Below are positions 26,617-40,300 of a stretch of DNA of 64,000 nucleotides, piece after piece. The notes beneath the pieces were generated by a model, which had not been told where the DNA came from, ran no database searches, and worked only from the letters and a program-made list of their open reading frames with translations. The stretch covers positions 62,001 through 126,000 of the forward strand of contig JAOVVO010000166.1 in assembly GCA_028564675.1 (NCBI GenBank), given 5' to 3'. Position 1 is the first letter of the stretch, and each line of letters begins with the position of its first letter. A program made the translations under genes and the position numbers. The stretch is from Onchocerca lupi. Lineage: Eukaryota; Nematoda; Chromadorea; Rhabditida; Onchocercidae.

Positions 26617-29436
26617 TTAAAGCTCATCTTTTGCAAATACTGGTAGAATGGCTGGTTCCCCTTGCAAGATTTCATCGGCTCGGTCGATTTCCTGCAATAA
26701 AAAAGTGAAAAAAAAAAGTTACGTGCAATCGGTCTGTCTCAATTCATTAAATTACAAAGGCAATACAATATTAATTTATTTAAAGTAATTTTGAAATAAT
26801 ACCAAGACTACTTACCGGTACAGAAACAATGCCGTCGTTATTAAAATCTAGAATCCAAGCAACCGACGGATCTCGTTTCCGACCTTCTGGCTTTTTATCA
26901 TTCGTTAATGCAGTCATTACTGCTATATCTCGTTCCATCACCCGACGGAATTCCTTCAAATTTATCCGTCCATTTCCATCAATATCAAAATATCTGTAAA
27001 TAATTTTCCACTTTACTCACAAATTCAATTATTGGGATCTGGTGTTTGGTACTTACATGAAAATATTTGTCAACGTAAAGTGTTTAGCTGAAATAGCTAA
27101 AACTGTAAACTTCAACTGTTCAAAATTTTATTCACAGAGAAATTTAGCATCTGAAGCAGTTACTTGATATAGTATTTTGCAGCAATCACATAGTCAATAT
27201 TTTCATTGCTCCATACTTTTCCAAAATTTTTCTTCAGATTTTCTTGAAATTTAACCAGCTAAAATATTATTTATAAAAGAAAAGCAATTTTTGGGTGCTT
27301 GATAATATGAAATTTTTGCTCTAATAAAATTCTTAGGAAGAAGACTAACTACTTTCGATTTTATTCAATTTGGGGAAATTTATTTTACTAAGAAATTTAT
27401 TTTATTTTGACCACAAACATATGATAAAGTACTACTTTAATCAATGAAAATGTTGGTATGAATAGACTCGACGAAAGAAAGAATATGTTTATTAGTATCA
27501 GTTTTCAAAATTACTAGTTGATTAAGAAATGATTCTATTGATTTTTAAAAAGTGATGAGATAATTTTATGTGCTAATTTAGTTGAAAAAAAGTGATGCAC
27601 TTGATAAAATTGTATTGCACCTCATTTTCAGTAAGTAATGTATCATTGTTGATGTCCAAAAAGTTAAATTGCAAATCGAGTGACCACGGCTCAACAGAGA
27701 GCATTTCAATGTTGAAAGTAAGCCAATGCTCTTCGTTGGGTATGTTTTTCCATACTAAAAAATCAATTTTAAACATCAGTCGAACGCAACGTTCTGATTC
27801 ACTTCCTACAATCATCTTTATTCTGCGTAATTAATGCCATCGTTCAATCAGATGATTTCTTGTTCATGAGGTCTAAAAGTTTTGTGACACATACAAAATG
27901 CAGAAGAATGGTAGAATAATGTGACACATTTTGTTGTTCGAGACTGTGACAATCTGTGAATAATTCCGCTTGTGATCAAGAGAATGGTGAAGGCATGGTT
28001 ACATGATTAATTAATCATTAAAATGGATCGATCGCCACTGATCTCCTCATTCCAATATTAACATGGTAATGGCATGTTGTTCATTTGTAATAAATAGAAT
28101 GTTGATTGCGTAAACACTTATTTTGTTCCCATAAATTGATAAGGTATAAGGCCTATGTAAAATGTTATCACTAATCTAGGCAAGGAATCCATGTATTTGG
28201 TCGAATAAATTTGAATTCAATAAGCATAGAGTAAGAGAATAGGAAGTTTACCTTTGCTTTTCCTTTTCCGACTTAGTCGATATGGGACTTGAATTTTTCT
28301 TAATTCAGTATCGCACATCCCACGCATACCTTTGTCTAATCCAGGTATTATCATACCCACACCAAGTTGTATTCGAATTGGTTCACGTCCGTACGATTGA
28401 TCACATTTTTTGTTGGCTTCAGTAAATGCTTTATAATGAAATGTTATAAAATCTTTACGCCTCGCAGCACGTGGACAGTCAAATGGTCTCCATGTTTTCT
28501 CTATCTGAAATTTATGTTAAATTCATCTAGATTTGAAAACCTCGCGTAAAACTTCGGAATAAAGAGATGAAATGTGAATAGAATCATAGAGCAAGTTGAT
28601 CTGAAATTCGATGGTTAGAAAAACAAAATAAATAAATTATGCTTTCTTTAATTTGACAATCGATGAATCAATCCATTTGTACATGAAATAAAGACTTTTC
28701 AACGTGAAATTTCATCAGATGATAGTATCGAAGGAAAGTTTTGATATAAACTGCGGACAATGAATCTAGTAATTTCATATTTAGGCTGCTTGGATTGAAT
28801 GAAAAGATGCATTTTTCGAGACAAAACGATTGTTCATCTTTGACCTTGATATCAAGTGGGCCACCATTTGACAATTCTTCAAGTTGTCTTATTTGCGCTG
28901 CGGTCATCGGTTGGCCTTCACCATGTATCTCAATTACTGGTATGCTGTCCTCAAGTTTTCGTTTCTTTCCAACTTCATTCAAAACTTGTGTCTCCGTCTC
29001 AACAATATTTGAGCAACGACCTGAAATTTTAGCATTTCAAAAAATAAAAATAAAAAAATAAAAGATGAAAGGGACAAGAATTTTTTTTTTTAAAAAAAAA
29101 GTCAGAATAAATTCTTTTTCAAGGAAGTCTTTCTTCGCTATAGCAAAAATGATTTGCTGCAATCAATCGATCGAAATAAAAAAATTATTTCACATTTCAT
29201 TTAAATAAACATAATCTTTCAAAAAAAAAAAAAAAAAAAACTCATAAATCTCATCCTTAATGTCATGTATTTTATCGTTTTCAACCATCTCTAAATGGAT
29301 TTCTGCACCAATTACTTTATCAAGCAAAATCAACTTTTTTATTTTTTTCGTATCATAAATTTTAATGGAAAAATCTTTTACCTGATGAAAATATGAGGAT
29401 TATGAGAAAGAAGTGAACGAATAGCAACCGGAACAT
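26617..29436 (-). CDS. ER-resident FKBP-type prolyl isomerase with EF-hands and KDEL
   Basis: Seven exons read on the minus strand: 29436-29382, 29020-28845, 28504-28252, 27754-27621, 27258-27164, 26993-26816, 26691-26617; 966 nt, 321 residues. Every junction has GT/AG ends and consistent phase. Residues 1-18 form a signal peptide (MFRLLFVHFFLIILIFSS). Residues about 78-165 are an FKBP domain (FDCPRAARRKDFITFHYKAF, GMIIPGLDKGMRGMC). Three EF-hand loops follow: 195-206 DINNDTLLTENE, 241-252 DIDGNGRINLKE and 287-298 DFNNDGIVSVPE. The protein ends in KDEL, the ER retrieval signal. Vertebrate FKBP7/FKBP14 have the same order (signal, FKBP, EF-hands, HDEL/KDEL) and help fold collagen and other secreted proteins, which suits a cuticle-making worm. 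Active-site positions are altered: the Trp of the V-I-x-G-W motif is Leu, and the A-L-G-Y-G loop is replaced by PYRLSRKRKSK. It may therefore act more as a calcium-binding chaperone than as a strong isomerase. Confidence 0.9.
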
Positions 29437-32400
29437 CACATTCGACTGGTGTCCACAGAAGGGACAGTACCCGATCGAAATAACAACAACGGGAGATAGG
29501 AGTGACCTTGGTGCGCCGACTGTGTATGTATGTCATGAAGAGGTGATATGTTACCTTAGACGACACATTTTATTTCATTACGTCAGGAATTCACTATTTT
29601 CAATCATCCCCGCCCGATACAGTACCTGACTAAATCGATCGACCGATTTACTCTTTTTCAGATATCTTTTCAAGCTATAGAAAGGAAAAGATTTTCCCAA
29701 AACCAAAACTTCTTTCCTACTTTCCGCAAAGCAAATGCAAAATAACATTTTTTTTAAATTTATTTCAATTATTAGATTTTCATAACTTCTGAAAATTTAG
29801 TTTCACTTCATCTAATATTTAAGCTTGGAACTTCCAATTGATTGTGATCTTAACTGAATATTGGCAAATTGATTCTTCTCATGTAGTTTCCTCAGCTATT
29901 GGTTTTAATATACCGATATTATTATTGAGATGAATCAGAAATATTTTCTGCTACTTATGTAGAAGTTTTTATTTTAAATATTAGTCTTTTTAAGCTATTC
30001 AGAAACAAAACTGAAGGATCATATTTTCATCTAGATTGTATAACTCATAGTTATAGAAACAAAAGAAAAGAATTAAGAATAACGAAATAAATGACATGGT
30101 AATATATGAAATATAGGAATGTTTTCAGTATTTTAAATTAATTCAAGTTTGACTTGTTTTTCTTCATTTCAGGATTGAATTAATTCGTACTTTATTATCT
30201 TTGACTGTGCTTTTTGATTGTTTTGTATTTCACAAGAAAAAAAAAATTTAACGTGATGAAGTCTTCAGATGGATTAAATCAAATATGGAAATGGTTATTG
30301 GTTGTGAGTTTCTGGATATTTTCCGAATGAAAAAGCCGCTTCATAGTCCTTTCTGCTGTTTTCTGGCTTTCTTTTTCAGGAAAAAAAAATTCGAATAATT
30401 GGTGTTTAGTTCTTATATCAATGTGAAAAATTGCAAGATAGAGTTATTTTCGGATAATGAATCAGTTCTCGAATCTTCTTGAAAATAGTCACGAGTATTA
30501 TCTGGATTATTTATTCCGATTCAAACCACAAATCAAAAAAGCACCAAAAAGGAAAATAAATATTAACCTCTAAAATTACGAGATTAAAACAAATAAATTG
30601 GACTTTGTTAATTTTTTAAAATTTCTATACTAATTTTCTCGCAATCATGGTGCCAAATACTTTTCGTAAAGAATGATATAATTTTTGATGCTAATTGTCC
30701 TATTTGAACTTTACTGGCGTATCGTCATGCATGAAGTTTGTTTTCTGATTTAAAATCATTTTTCACAGCTAATTTACTTTGAATTGGTGTATAAACAACA
30801 TAAAGTGTATTTCAGATAATATATGACAAGGATGATTTCGACTCACAAAAATAAGAAATCCTGTAAAAAGTTTTATAGAATACAGAAATGGAAGTATAAA
30901 TGAAGTTTCCTTCACAACTCCGAATAAGAAAAATTAAATAATTAATTTTTATCTCATGACGAATTGGGTCCAATGGCTGTATCTTTAAGGCCAGTCACTA
31001 TACCTTTAAAAATTTATCTTTTCACCTTATTTCCTACCGAAACTGATACTCGACAGTAGATCGTCCCAAAGATATACATATTTAAATAAACATGGTATTT
31101 GAAAAACCTTCAGTTTTACAAATTTAGCTATTCACAGACGATGGCAACTGAATGAGTGAATGGATGAAATGTCTCAATTTGACAATAATGAGGCAAGCCT
31201 CATCTATTTCAGAAGTAAGAAACTCGGTTCATTGAGAGATTGGGTGATTCCGTTGACAAGGACGAAATATGTTCATCATTACATTCTGTTTTTGCCTTGT
31301 GCTCAATAATTCGATCCCAGTTTCTTTCATCAAACATTTACCATGTATCAAAGCAAGTTCCAGTTATTTCTTCGCAATTTTCAGTTTTTATCACAGCGTT
31401 TTCAAATAGATTAGGAAATGAGTCGAATTTGAAAATTTATGTCCCAAAGAATGAGAAACAATGCTGTAGTACCACTATGCAAAATCCGTTTGACAAGAGC
31501 TCTGACTTAATTCTTTTTTTTTTTCATTACACCTTTACTTCTGTTGGTATGGAATATAGTATCCATATCCTTGCCATATCCTCAAGCTTTTGCCTAATTA
31601 TCAGTCGTCACTGTTTTAAAATAATTTAGAATCATTCGAGAATAAAATATATTAGATAGTCTAAATCAACGCATTTGTTAACTTAAAAACTTCATCAATA
31701 TCTATAATTAATCGAAGATTAAATAGAGCTGTTATAGTTTCTCAACCGCTCAATGTTACAATCAATCTCATAGTCGGAAAAACCGAAATATTTTTTGAAT
31801 ATAGATATGACGAAATGACCAAAAATCTTTGCATTATAGGAATATCTTGGATATGCGAACTTTTAACCTTTACGCCATAACTAACATATTATAAACTGTC
31901 TATTGCTATGGCGACATGGAACAAATAACTTCACCATGAAAAGAGTTCCTACTTGAAAGAATTCATTCATTTATTCAATCTTTTGCTCTGATCGGTCAAG
32001 ATATTCAATTTGATCCGTTAGCATTCAATTCTTTGCTTTGGTCGGTATTTGACTAGCGGCTCTTTCCAAATTCATCCAATTCTATCAATTCCCAATACTT
32101 ATAATTCGCAAATAACTTCCCTACTATCAAAGGGAAGTTCAAATTATCGGTTGTATTATCAAATTCATCAATTCATTGTGTACTACAGTTATGGCCGATG
32201 AAATTGTCATATTAAGAATTTCATTACACAACACAATCATCTGTACCAAGTTCTAATCTTCAACAAACAGCCTTTCACAGTTACTTTCACGACAATCATT
32301 GCTGTTTGATTGATTATACATATAGTAGTAAATAATTTCTCATATTCTTTTTTTTTTTTTCAATATTGGTTACGAATTTGTTATATTACTAATAGTTATT

Positions 32401-34109
32401 TAGCGAAATAAACTAACGAAAATTCCTGTTAAAGTCGAATGTGTCACTTACTTCATTAATTCGCATTAATTTTCACTGCTCCAAAGTATTATGAAGGCAT
32501 TTGATAGTACAAATAATTTCCAACAAGTTTCGGGAATAATTGATTTACTTACAATAAATATTTTAAAATGCGATGCAACTTAAAAAATAAAAATATTAAT
32601 ATGATTATAAATAAATGTTTTAATTTATCTCTTCGGATTTAAATCTTGTTCTCGTCTGCTCATATATGTTCTATATATGAAAAATAATGAAAACTTCTTT
32701 GGCATTAATAAATTTCTGCATTTGTGAAATGTTTTGCACTTTTCAACTCAGTATGACACATTGTTTCAAATCTGCCGATATTATTTTCAATTTACCGATT
32801 TTTCATATTCATATTATTACGGGCTTGAGCGGTAATGAACTTTTGACGTAACAAATTACAAACTGATAAATGCTATGTTAAAAAATAACTCCTCTTTTCC
32901 ATTTAAATTTTGGGAAAGAAGCAAAACTTCCCGAACTCAAATGATAAAGAATTTTGTGATTTTCTACCAGATTTATATGATGCATACATCGACACTGGAG
33001 ATAATACCTGAAAATTACTGTGTTAAAAAAAAAATCTGTTTATAAATATTTGAAAGAAAAAATTTGTTTATAAATATTTTCCTCGAGAATCGGATATTAC
33101 AAATACTCGATTTTTGCGCAATCTTTGAAAAAGAAAATATGAAATGCATGTCTGAATCATTTTGTTGTTGATCACTTCGTCGAATCTTCCACTTCTCAGC
33201 GAAATTTTCAATCCATTTGCTCTCCATCTTCCTTACAATTTTATTTGCATTTTCAATAAAATAATTGATGATCGACATGTGTGCCGAGATATTGAGCAAA
33301 TCACATATTGCTTTCAGCTAAAGTGTTTATCAAAAAGAAAGTTACCAGCAAACAATCATTTATGCTTTTCTTTCAAAAGCATTTCGTGCATTCCATCCAT
33401 TTCAATATTTACATTACTTCACATATTCAGTCTTTTCATTTATTTATTTAAAGAAAAAAAAAATAACTTTCAAGAAAATTGGAGTGTCTTCTCTTGTATT
33501 CAGAACTGAGCATCTCGAACGATCGCTATCGAATGCAAAACGTTGATAGAAGAATTTTCCCTTTTTTCCTTTTAACAATATTTTCAATTTAAATTTCAAT
33601 CTCCTGTAATTTCAAATTCCTGTCTGAGGTAAATGAGATAAGTTGATTGAGTGCTGTAGAAAATTCGGTAATAGCGTTAACAGAAAATAAAGAACGCTAT
33701 AATGAAAATGTCACTTGAGTTTTGAAAAATTAATTAACAGAAAAAAATCAGAAACATATCATCGAGTCATTTGATTAATTAATGAACTCATTCTTCTTCT
33801 CCATATTCTTCAAGAATGCAGGCATGTGTTAGCAGAATTCTGAGGTATTTCTTTATGTCAAAGAACATATAATAGCGATGCTCCAACTCATATTTACTAT
33901 TTATATTTTGGTGAATTCACTTCTTAATTTTAGAAATTTAATTAAAATTTCGGAATGTCTGGGATTGATTGTACAGTTTCTCTACTATTTTTTAGTATTC
34001 TCGTAAAATTTTCTCATAGTACAATAAAAAAATATGCACATTCTTTTCCACATAAGTAGTTTGTACATATGAAAATATATTCAATGGCAAGAAATCCGTT
34101 TGCTTATGT

Positions 34110-34190
34110 CGTCATTATCACCATCGTTACCATTATCAGCACCACCATCGTTACTATCATCACCACCATCGTTACCATCATCATCCGCTT
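34110..34190. repeat. ATC/ACC-rich imperfect minisatellite
   Basis: The word CCATCGTTAC/T recurs at about 34121, 34145 and 34166 (spacing 24 and 21), separated by ATCACC/ATCATC triplets. On the plus strand this gives Ser/Pro- or His/Tyr-rich chance frames (34100-34321), which I do not call coding. Confidence 0.75.
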
Positions 34191-34217
34191 TATTGATTTC
34201 GCAAGTCGTCAAAAAAC

Positions 34218-34514
34218 CTATGTTCTGCTTAGATGAACATAGTTATCGACACTCTTTGAATTTGTCAGCTCTGAGTCCGATAAATGATTGGATCTGTTTG
34301 TGCACACTAGCAGTATGTTGAGACCAATGATTTTAAAGTTGGCATGTCGAAGACATACGGATTTCTCGAGAACGCCACGTGGTGTCAATCTCTGAAATAA
34401 TCTCTCAAGCCTATCAGTGCCATATCGTGGTTGAAGGAAATTGATAATCAATGTCCGATGCTGTGCAACCCGATGCTTGCAAACATATCGCACTGATGGC
34501 TGTTTTTTCATCAT
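34218..34514 (-). other. Unassigned 98-codon open frame
   Basis: A minus-strand frame from ATG at 34514 to a stop at 34218, with a more even codon choice than the surrounding AT-rich DNA (MMKKQPSVRYVCKHRVAQHR, then NFLQPRYGTDRLERLFQRL). I recognise no family and no signal peptide or membrane segment. It could be a small gene, a relic of a transposon-derived gene, or chance. It partly overlaps the edge of a minisatellite only in position, not in sequence character. Confidence 0.25.
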
Positions 34515-36944
34515 TTCTCCTTATCCTCAAATGATTTTACCTATCAATCTTTGAACATTTTCAAAAATTTATTTCTGCAATGATATCAATTAGCAGTAGT
34601 TTATTGTCTTCTACAAAAATTTCAAAAATTTGCCTTATCCGAAGTTACGTAGCCTTAACATGTATCCATTCAATCCCTTCATCTTGATTTATTCAAACTT
34701 ACATGAAGCGAGATGTTAATAACTTGGAAATATCAAAAATATTTGTAGATTTCAAACCTTTCTAAAATTGTATTCAGGTCGAGTAGTATAGATTCGATGT
34801 GATATGAAATGAATGACGAGCTTAGAATAAAATTACTTTTAATTTTGTTAATGCACATAATAGAATTTTCAATAGTTTTTCTTTTTTTTTTTTGTTTTGA
34901 TAAAAATTTGAAGACTTTCTTCTGCTTTTTAATCAAAAATTATGTAAATGGGTTCGCTGAATTCATTAAATCCTTGTGTCTTATAGCATTCCATAAAATT
35001 CATTAAGCCCTGAGGCTTTTCTTGAACTTTGCAATTTGCTGTAAATTCTTAATATTTTTAGAGGAAAAGGGAGAGAGAAAGAGAGAAATGAAGCAAGGAT
35101 GAGAGATAGGAGTGAGGTGAAGGACAAAAGATCTGGCAAAAATATCTCCAGTAATTATTCACTACTAATCTGATGGGAAAATGTGTACACAATCCACCAA
35201 TTGTCTCCTTCCTTCAAACGATTATCATGAAGCCATCACAATCTAAACTTCCGTCCATCAATCCATCCATCAAAACTTGTTTATTCTCATTGTCACAGCA
35301 TAATAGTAGTGGTGACAGCAAAGTGCACACCTGCGATGTCACTCATGTGACAAAAGCTACCTTTGCATCCTTTTTCTCACATAACTTCAACTCTGTGCTT
35401 TAAAATTGTCCGCGTATAAGACATGTTCAGGTGAAATGGGTCATTTAGTACCTTATCTTTCTATCACATCATATCATATCATTCCTTCAAATTGCTGGTT
35501 AGATTTGCATTTCTGTTACGATCACTTCATTTTTCAGCTTATATCCGTACTATTATGAACCATGTGCGCTCCTCTTGCAAATCTTTGAAAAAATGATGAA
35601 GCGCATAATACTCTCTTGATCCTTTCGATTACAGAAAAGGAAAAAATACAAAAAAAAAAAAAAAAAAAAAAAAAGATCATTGAGATTGTACTTTGCTTCA
35701 TTTTTTTTGGAAGGACCATGTTGATATTTTCATATTTTAAAAATTCAAAAAATCATTTCTTTAGATTCGAAAATTGTTCAGTTTTTGCAACTTTAACCAT
35801 TTTGGACGATATTCAAAAGCTTTGGTAAGTTACTTTGCAGCTGTTAAAATAGATAATGTGTGAATCCAAATCTCTTTTTATATTTGCAGAGGAAATGTAA
35901 TGAATTTTCGAAAGTTCTTTTGGCTACATCCCGAATATTAAGTTTCAGATTTTGAGACTTACTAACAAAAGTCGTCAGATTTTTTAGAAGATTGATTTTC
36001 AAGTTCATTTCTATGATTTTTAGCAACAGTAATTTATTTGTTTTGGTAAAAATAAAGGGTTATATTTACTAGCTTTCATCACTTTTAGATGTACGTAGGA
36101 TACTAGGCTTAGATCTCGATCATAGGATGATAGAATTGATTGTATCCGTGATAGGAACTCTTCAATGAGCAGTTTCCGGTTCCCGATAATTCGTAAAGCA
36201 ATTGTTCTGTTTATAAATAAATAGATGGTAGCACTCAATGTACAAAGTGATGCATTGATTCATTTCGATGAATTTTTTCATTTGTACGATGTTCTGTCGA
36301 CTCTTTCTACAGACGAAGAAGTTTGGTATAGGCATTTGACTCCCGTGATGAATTAAGTTCGGTATTCGTACGATTTTGACGGATTGTTTGAAATTTTCAA
36401 ATTACTATTACTAATGAAAAGATAGGAAATAAGTACTTGAGTTGGCACATATACTTTGAATTGAATAAAGGCAACGAAAGGGAAAGAAGCAAAGTGGGAA
36501 ACTTTCCTGAAAAAAGAAATGATTAGGATTTCATTTGTACTTCGTATGGACATTAAGTAAAGATTTCAAAAGTTTTTACTTGACTTTCTTCTTCAAGATT
36601 AATTCGTATCGATTTTGATCAAAATCGATCAATGTTTTGGTGCAAAAAATTTCTTGTTAGCAATTTTCATCGTATTATTTTGCTTTTGTATATATATCAA
36701 ATGAAGTTTCTGTTATATTTCTTGGAATCTGAATTTTCTATGAGTCTTCTTTTTTGATTTCGGATTTTGAATGATTTCTGCAATTTTTTGGAGCTACTAC
36801 CAATTTTTAGGTACTCACTGTTTTGAATAGAATGAAGAAGCCATCTTTGAATTTGTGCAGAATGATGCACTTATTGTACCGAATGCTATTTAGTACAATT
36901 TAAAGTGACAGCCTAATTTTTCATTTCATTATGTGCACATATGA

Positions 36945-36980
<36 letters not shown>

Positions 36981-37330
36981 CCGAATAATATAAATTAGAG
37001 CGCAGTTGCAATTAAAAAAGTAGATTTGCTTATAAAGGATTAATTAATGAATAGCAGAACCTCAACTATTAGATTTTGATGGAACTGATGATTGATTGTT
37101 TGTATGAGTTTATGAAAAATGTTAATATAGCGCAATGAAATATGGCTATTATGGTATTTAAATTAAGTCTCACAAATTTTTGAATCATTTTTTGCCTTAA
37201 TTTATTGCAGCAATATTCCGATTTCTAGTAACTTACAGAGGATTTATTGCTAAATGATTTGATGATATGTATTTGTCATTACTTACTTACAGATATCTGC
37301 AGTTCTTAAGACTTCAGGAAAGAAAAACAG

Positions 37331-40300
37331 ATGGAAACGGTAACTGAGCCGAAAGCACCAGTGTTGCGGGAAACAGAAGGGGAGGAAGCACTGAAATCTC
37401 AAGAGATTCATCAGTATAAGAAGCGTTATTATATATTATTGGTGTTCGTCTTGTTATCAGCTTCCAATTCAATGCAATGGATTGAATATTCCGTTATCTC
37501 CCATATCATTGTTCAGTTCTACTCAGTGTCATATGTTGCTGTCAATTGGACTTCAATGATTTACATGCTTACTTATATCATTTTTGTGCTTCCTGCAAGG
37601 TTCCATCAATTTTTTTATTTTTTTATTTTCATTCTGTAGAATGTTGAGGAATCAAATTTGTCAATTCATGAAGAGAAAAGGCTGTCTTGACGGAACATAA
37701 CACTTGTTGAGTCATAGAAATGTTAGAAGAACGATGCTTTTAGCACTGGTAACTGTAATTGTTTCCATTTGAAACTTTCATCCTTTTTCCTACATATATA
37801 TGCAGGTTTTAAGAAAAAGTTCAGTAATCCATTCATATGAACAAAATTAGCATTTTCAATGCCGAAAGAAATGCAATTTTACTTTCAAATAATGAAAATC
37901 ATTTAAAATAAATTTAAATATAAACAAGGAAATCAATTTTCAGTTGGGTTCTTGACAGATATGGCTTACGAATATCTATAATACTTGGTTCTGGTGGTAA
38001 CTGCATTGGAGCATGGGTGAAAATGTTTTCAACAACGCCTGGTTAGTCCGTTTAAGTTTCAACATACCTTAAAATCAGATCATAATGATAATTGAAGATG
38101 AGATGACATGACTAACTACTATATGTCTACATAAATAAATATACAAAAATGTGTTGATCGGGAATTCCAATGAAACAAAATATTTTAAAAATTCGAAATT
38201 GCTGACAAAAAGAGTATAATTTGTAGTTAAGACGCATTCTGGATCACATTCCTGGGACAAACGATTGTGGGCATTTCACAAATGTTTATCCTGAGTATAC
38301 CACCAAGGTTAGCCGCTGTATGGTTCGGTTCAAATCAAGTTTCGACAGCATGCGCGATTGGTGTCTTTGGCAACCAAGTATGTCAGTTCGTCTTATGAGA
38401 AAATTAAATTTAAATAGAGAAAGTAATTTAAGTAGGCAGAAAAAACGCCAAACTGAAGTTAGAATGAAGTTGGAACAAACAAGTATCAGTGGTGTTTATT
38501 TTAAAAAATTATAAATCCATGTTTTAGGTTTGGTAGTCAATTTTTCGATCAACTTGAAAATTCAGTGAGAAAGTTTTAATTTTTTTCAGTTAGGCATTGC
38601 AATTGGCTTTCTGCTTCCTCCTGTTCTGGTTCATACTGGTGCTACGGATTTTATTGCCTCTGATTTGAGCCGATTATTTCTCATTTCTGTCGTCGCCAAT
38701 ACTATCATTTTCTCGATAGTCGTATTTTGTAAGCTATTCTTTCATTCATTCTAATTAAAACTAAAAATTAGCTCAGCGATGTTCATGATCGTGTCTTGTA
38801 TCCTATCATTTTCCTATGTCGAGATTGTTTTTATCAAATTAGTCTTCAATTACTTATAAATTCCACCCTATTTTTTGTTTTAATTTCTATTCCTTATTAT
38901 TCATTTCATCAGATATTGTGTATTGAATTTAACAAAAATTTCTTTTTTTTTTTTTTAGCATTTCCAAAAAAACCACGCTTACCACCAAGTTTAGCACAAT
39001 TACGAGTGCTGTCGGATACCAGCAAGAAAAATTATTATCTTTCATTGAAACAGTTAATGACAAATCCAAATTTTATGCTTCTTTTCATCACTTATGGTAT
39101 GCCATTCTTTTATTGCTTGATCAGAGTTATAGATTTATATAGATCAAGACAAAGTCATAACAAGGCTACTCATTGAAAATCTGCATGATCCTTAAGACCC
39201 AAAAGTATAAAGTACAAAGATCTCAAAAAACTAAAAAAACTCACTACTTGCTTCACTCTCGTCCATCTATAAAACTCACTTAAATATGTTTCCGCAGACT
39301 TTTTCAAGATGAGATATATGAGAATAAGTAAAGTTTTGTAGGAATTAATGTTGGTGTGTTTTATGCCGTGTCAACAGTGCTCAGCCAAATGATCCTGATG
39401 TTTCATCCTGACGAACAAGAAAGTGCAGGTACATCATGTAACCTATCCATATAAATAAAAATGTAAATGTTCCTATTACCCCGGACGGAACTTCTTAAGT
39501 TCTCCACCGATTTTTTCCAAATTTTGATACAACCTTGTATTCGAATAGGCCATTATTTTTATATAGTCATACTTACTTTTTTCCACGTTTCATATAATAA
39601 CTAAAAGTAAGGGGACTGAAGTTTTTGACTCCGCCCTGCACCACTTTCTCATGAGCGGACTGAACTTTTTAACTTTGCCCCACACCGCGCCTTAATGAAC
39701 GGATAGAATTTATTTACCATGCCTACTTTCTTCATTGACTGCGACTACTTCCTCCTACGTTTCAAATTCTGCATCGACTGATTTGAAATTTTCATACCCC
39801 GTTGCATTCGAATAGGCATTTGTCTTTAAATAAATAAGGCAAGTAATTCAAGCTTTCGAGTTCATGATAGTGTATAATTTTTAAATGTTTCGTTCAATCA
39901 ATTTATTTTACAATACTTGTGAGTGCAATATTTTTTGTTATTCTGTGTAGATATAGAGATTGTCTGGTTTGCTGACTCTAAAACACGCAACATATAATTT
40001 TCCATGTGAGAAGCAATCGGTCTCTAAACCGCACAGTTCCAAAGATTGATCTGAGCTTTGTTGATGGTGAATACAAAGCCAATCGAATTGGGAATTATAA
40101 CCTCTTAAACTGAAATGGCATATTTTTTGGAATCATAGGATTGAGAAGAATAAGGACATCTTCATGTTTGAAAGGCTCTGTCAAGATTATTGTTTCTACG
40201 ACATTGCTCATTAATTTTTTTACTGCAAACCGCGCGTCGTTGGAAAGTTTTGGCTGTTTGATATTTCGCAACATGATAATTGGCACGCCGATTTTCAATT

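Larger units (their letters stand above)
29437..37330. other. Long intergenic region between divergent FKBP and FLVCR genes
   Basis: About 7.9 kb with no gene I can defend. It holds homopolymer runs (poly-A near 35650-35674, poly-T near 36949-36976), a trinucleotide-rich block at 34110-34190, and one minus-strand open frame (34218-34514) listed separately. The promoters of both flanking genes must lie within or at the edges of this interval, but I see no recognisable element. Confidence 0.5.

Noticed and set aside
28668..28844. Continuation of FKBP exon 2 frame beyond AAG|gtcaaa
   Set aside because: Reading on gives no FKBP similarity, while splicing 28845 to 28504 gives K-IEKTWRPFDCPRAA, in phase and matching the family.
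31240..31629. 129-codon plus-strand frame
   Set aside because: Rich in Ser/Ile/Phe, no recognisable domain, no supporting splice or neighbour evidence; consistent with chance in AT-rich DNA.
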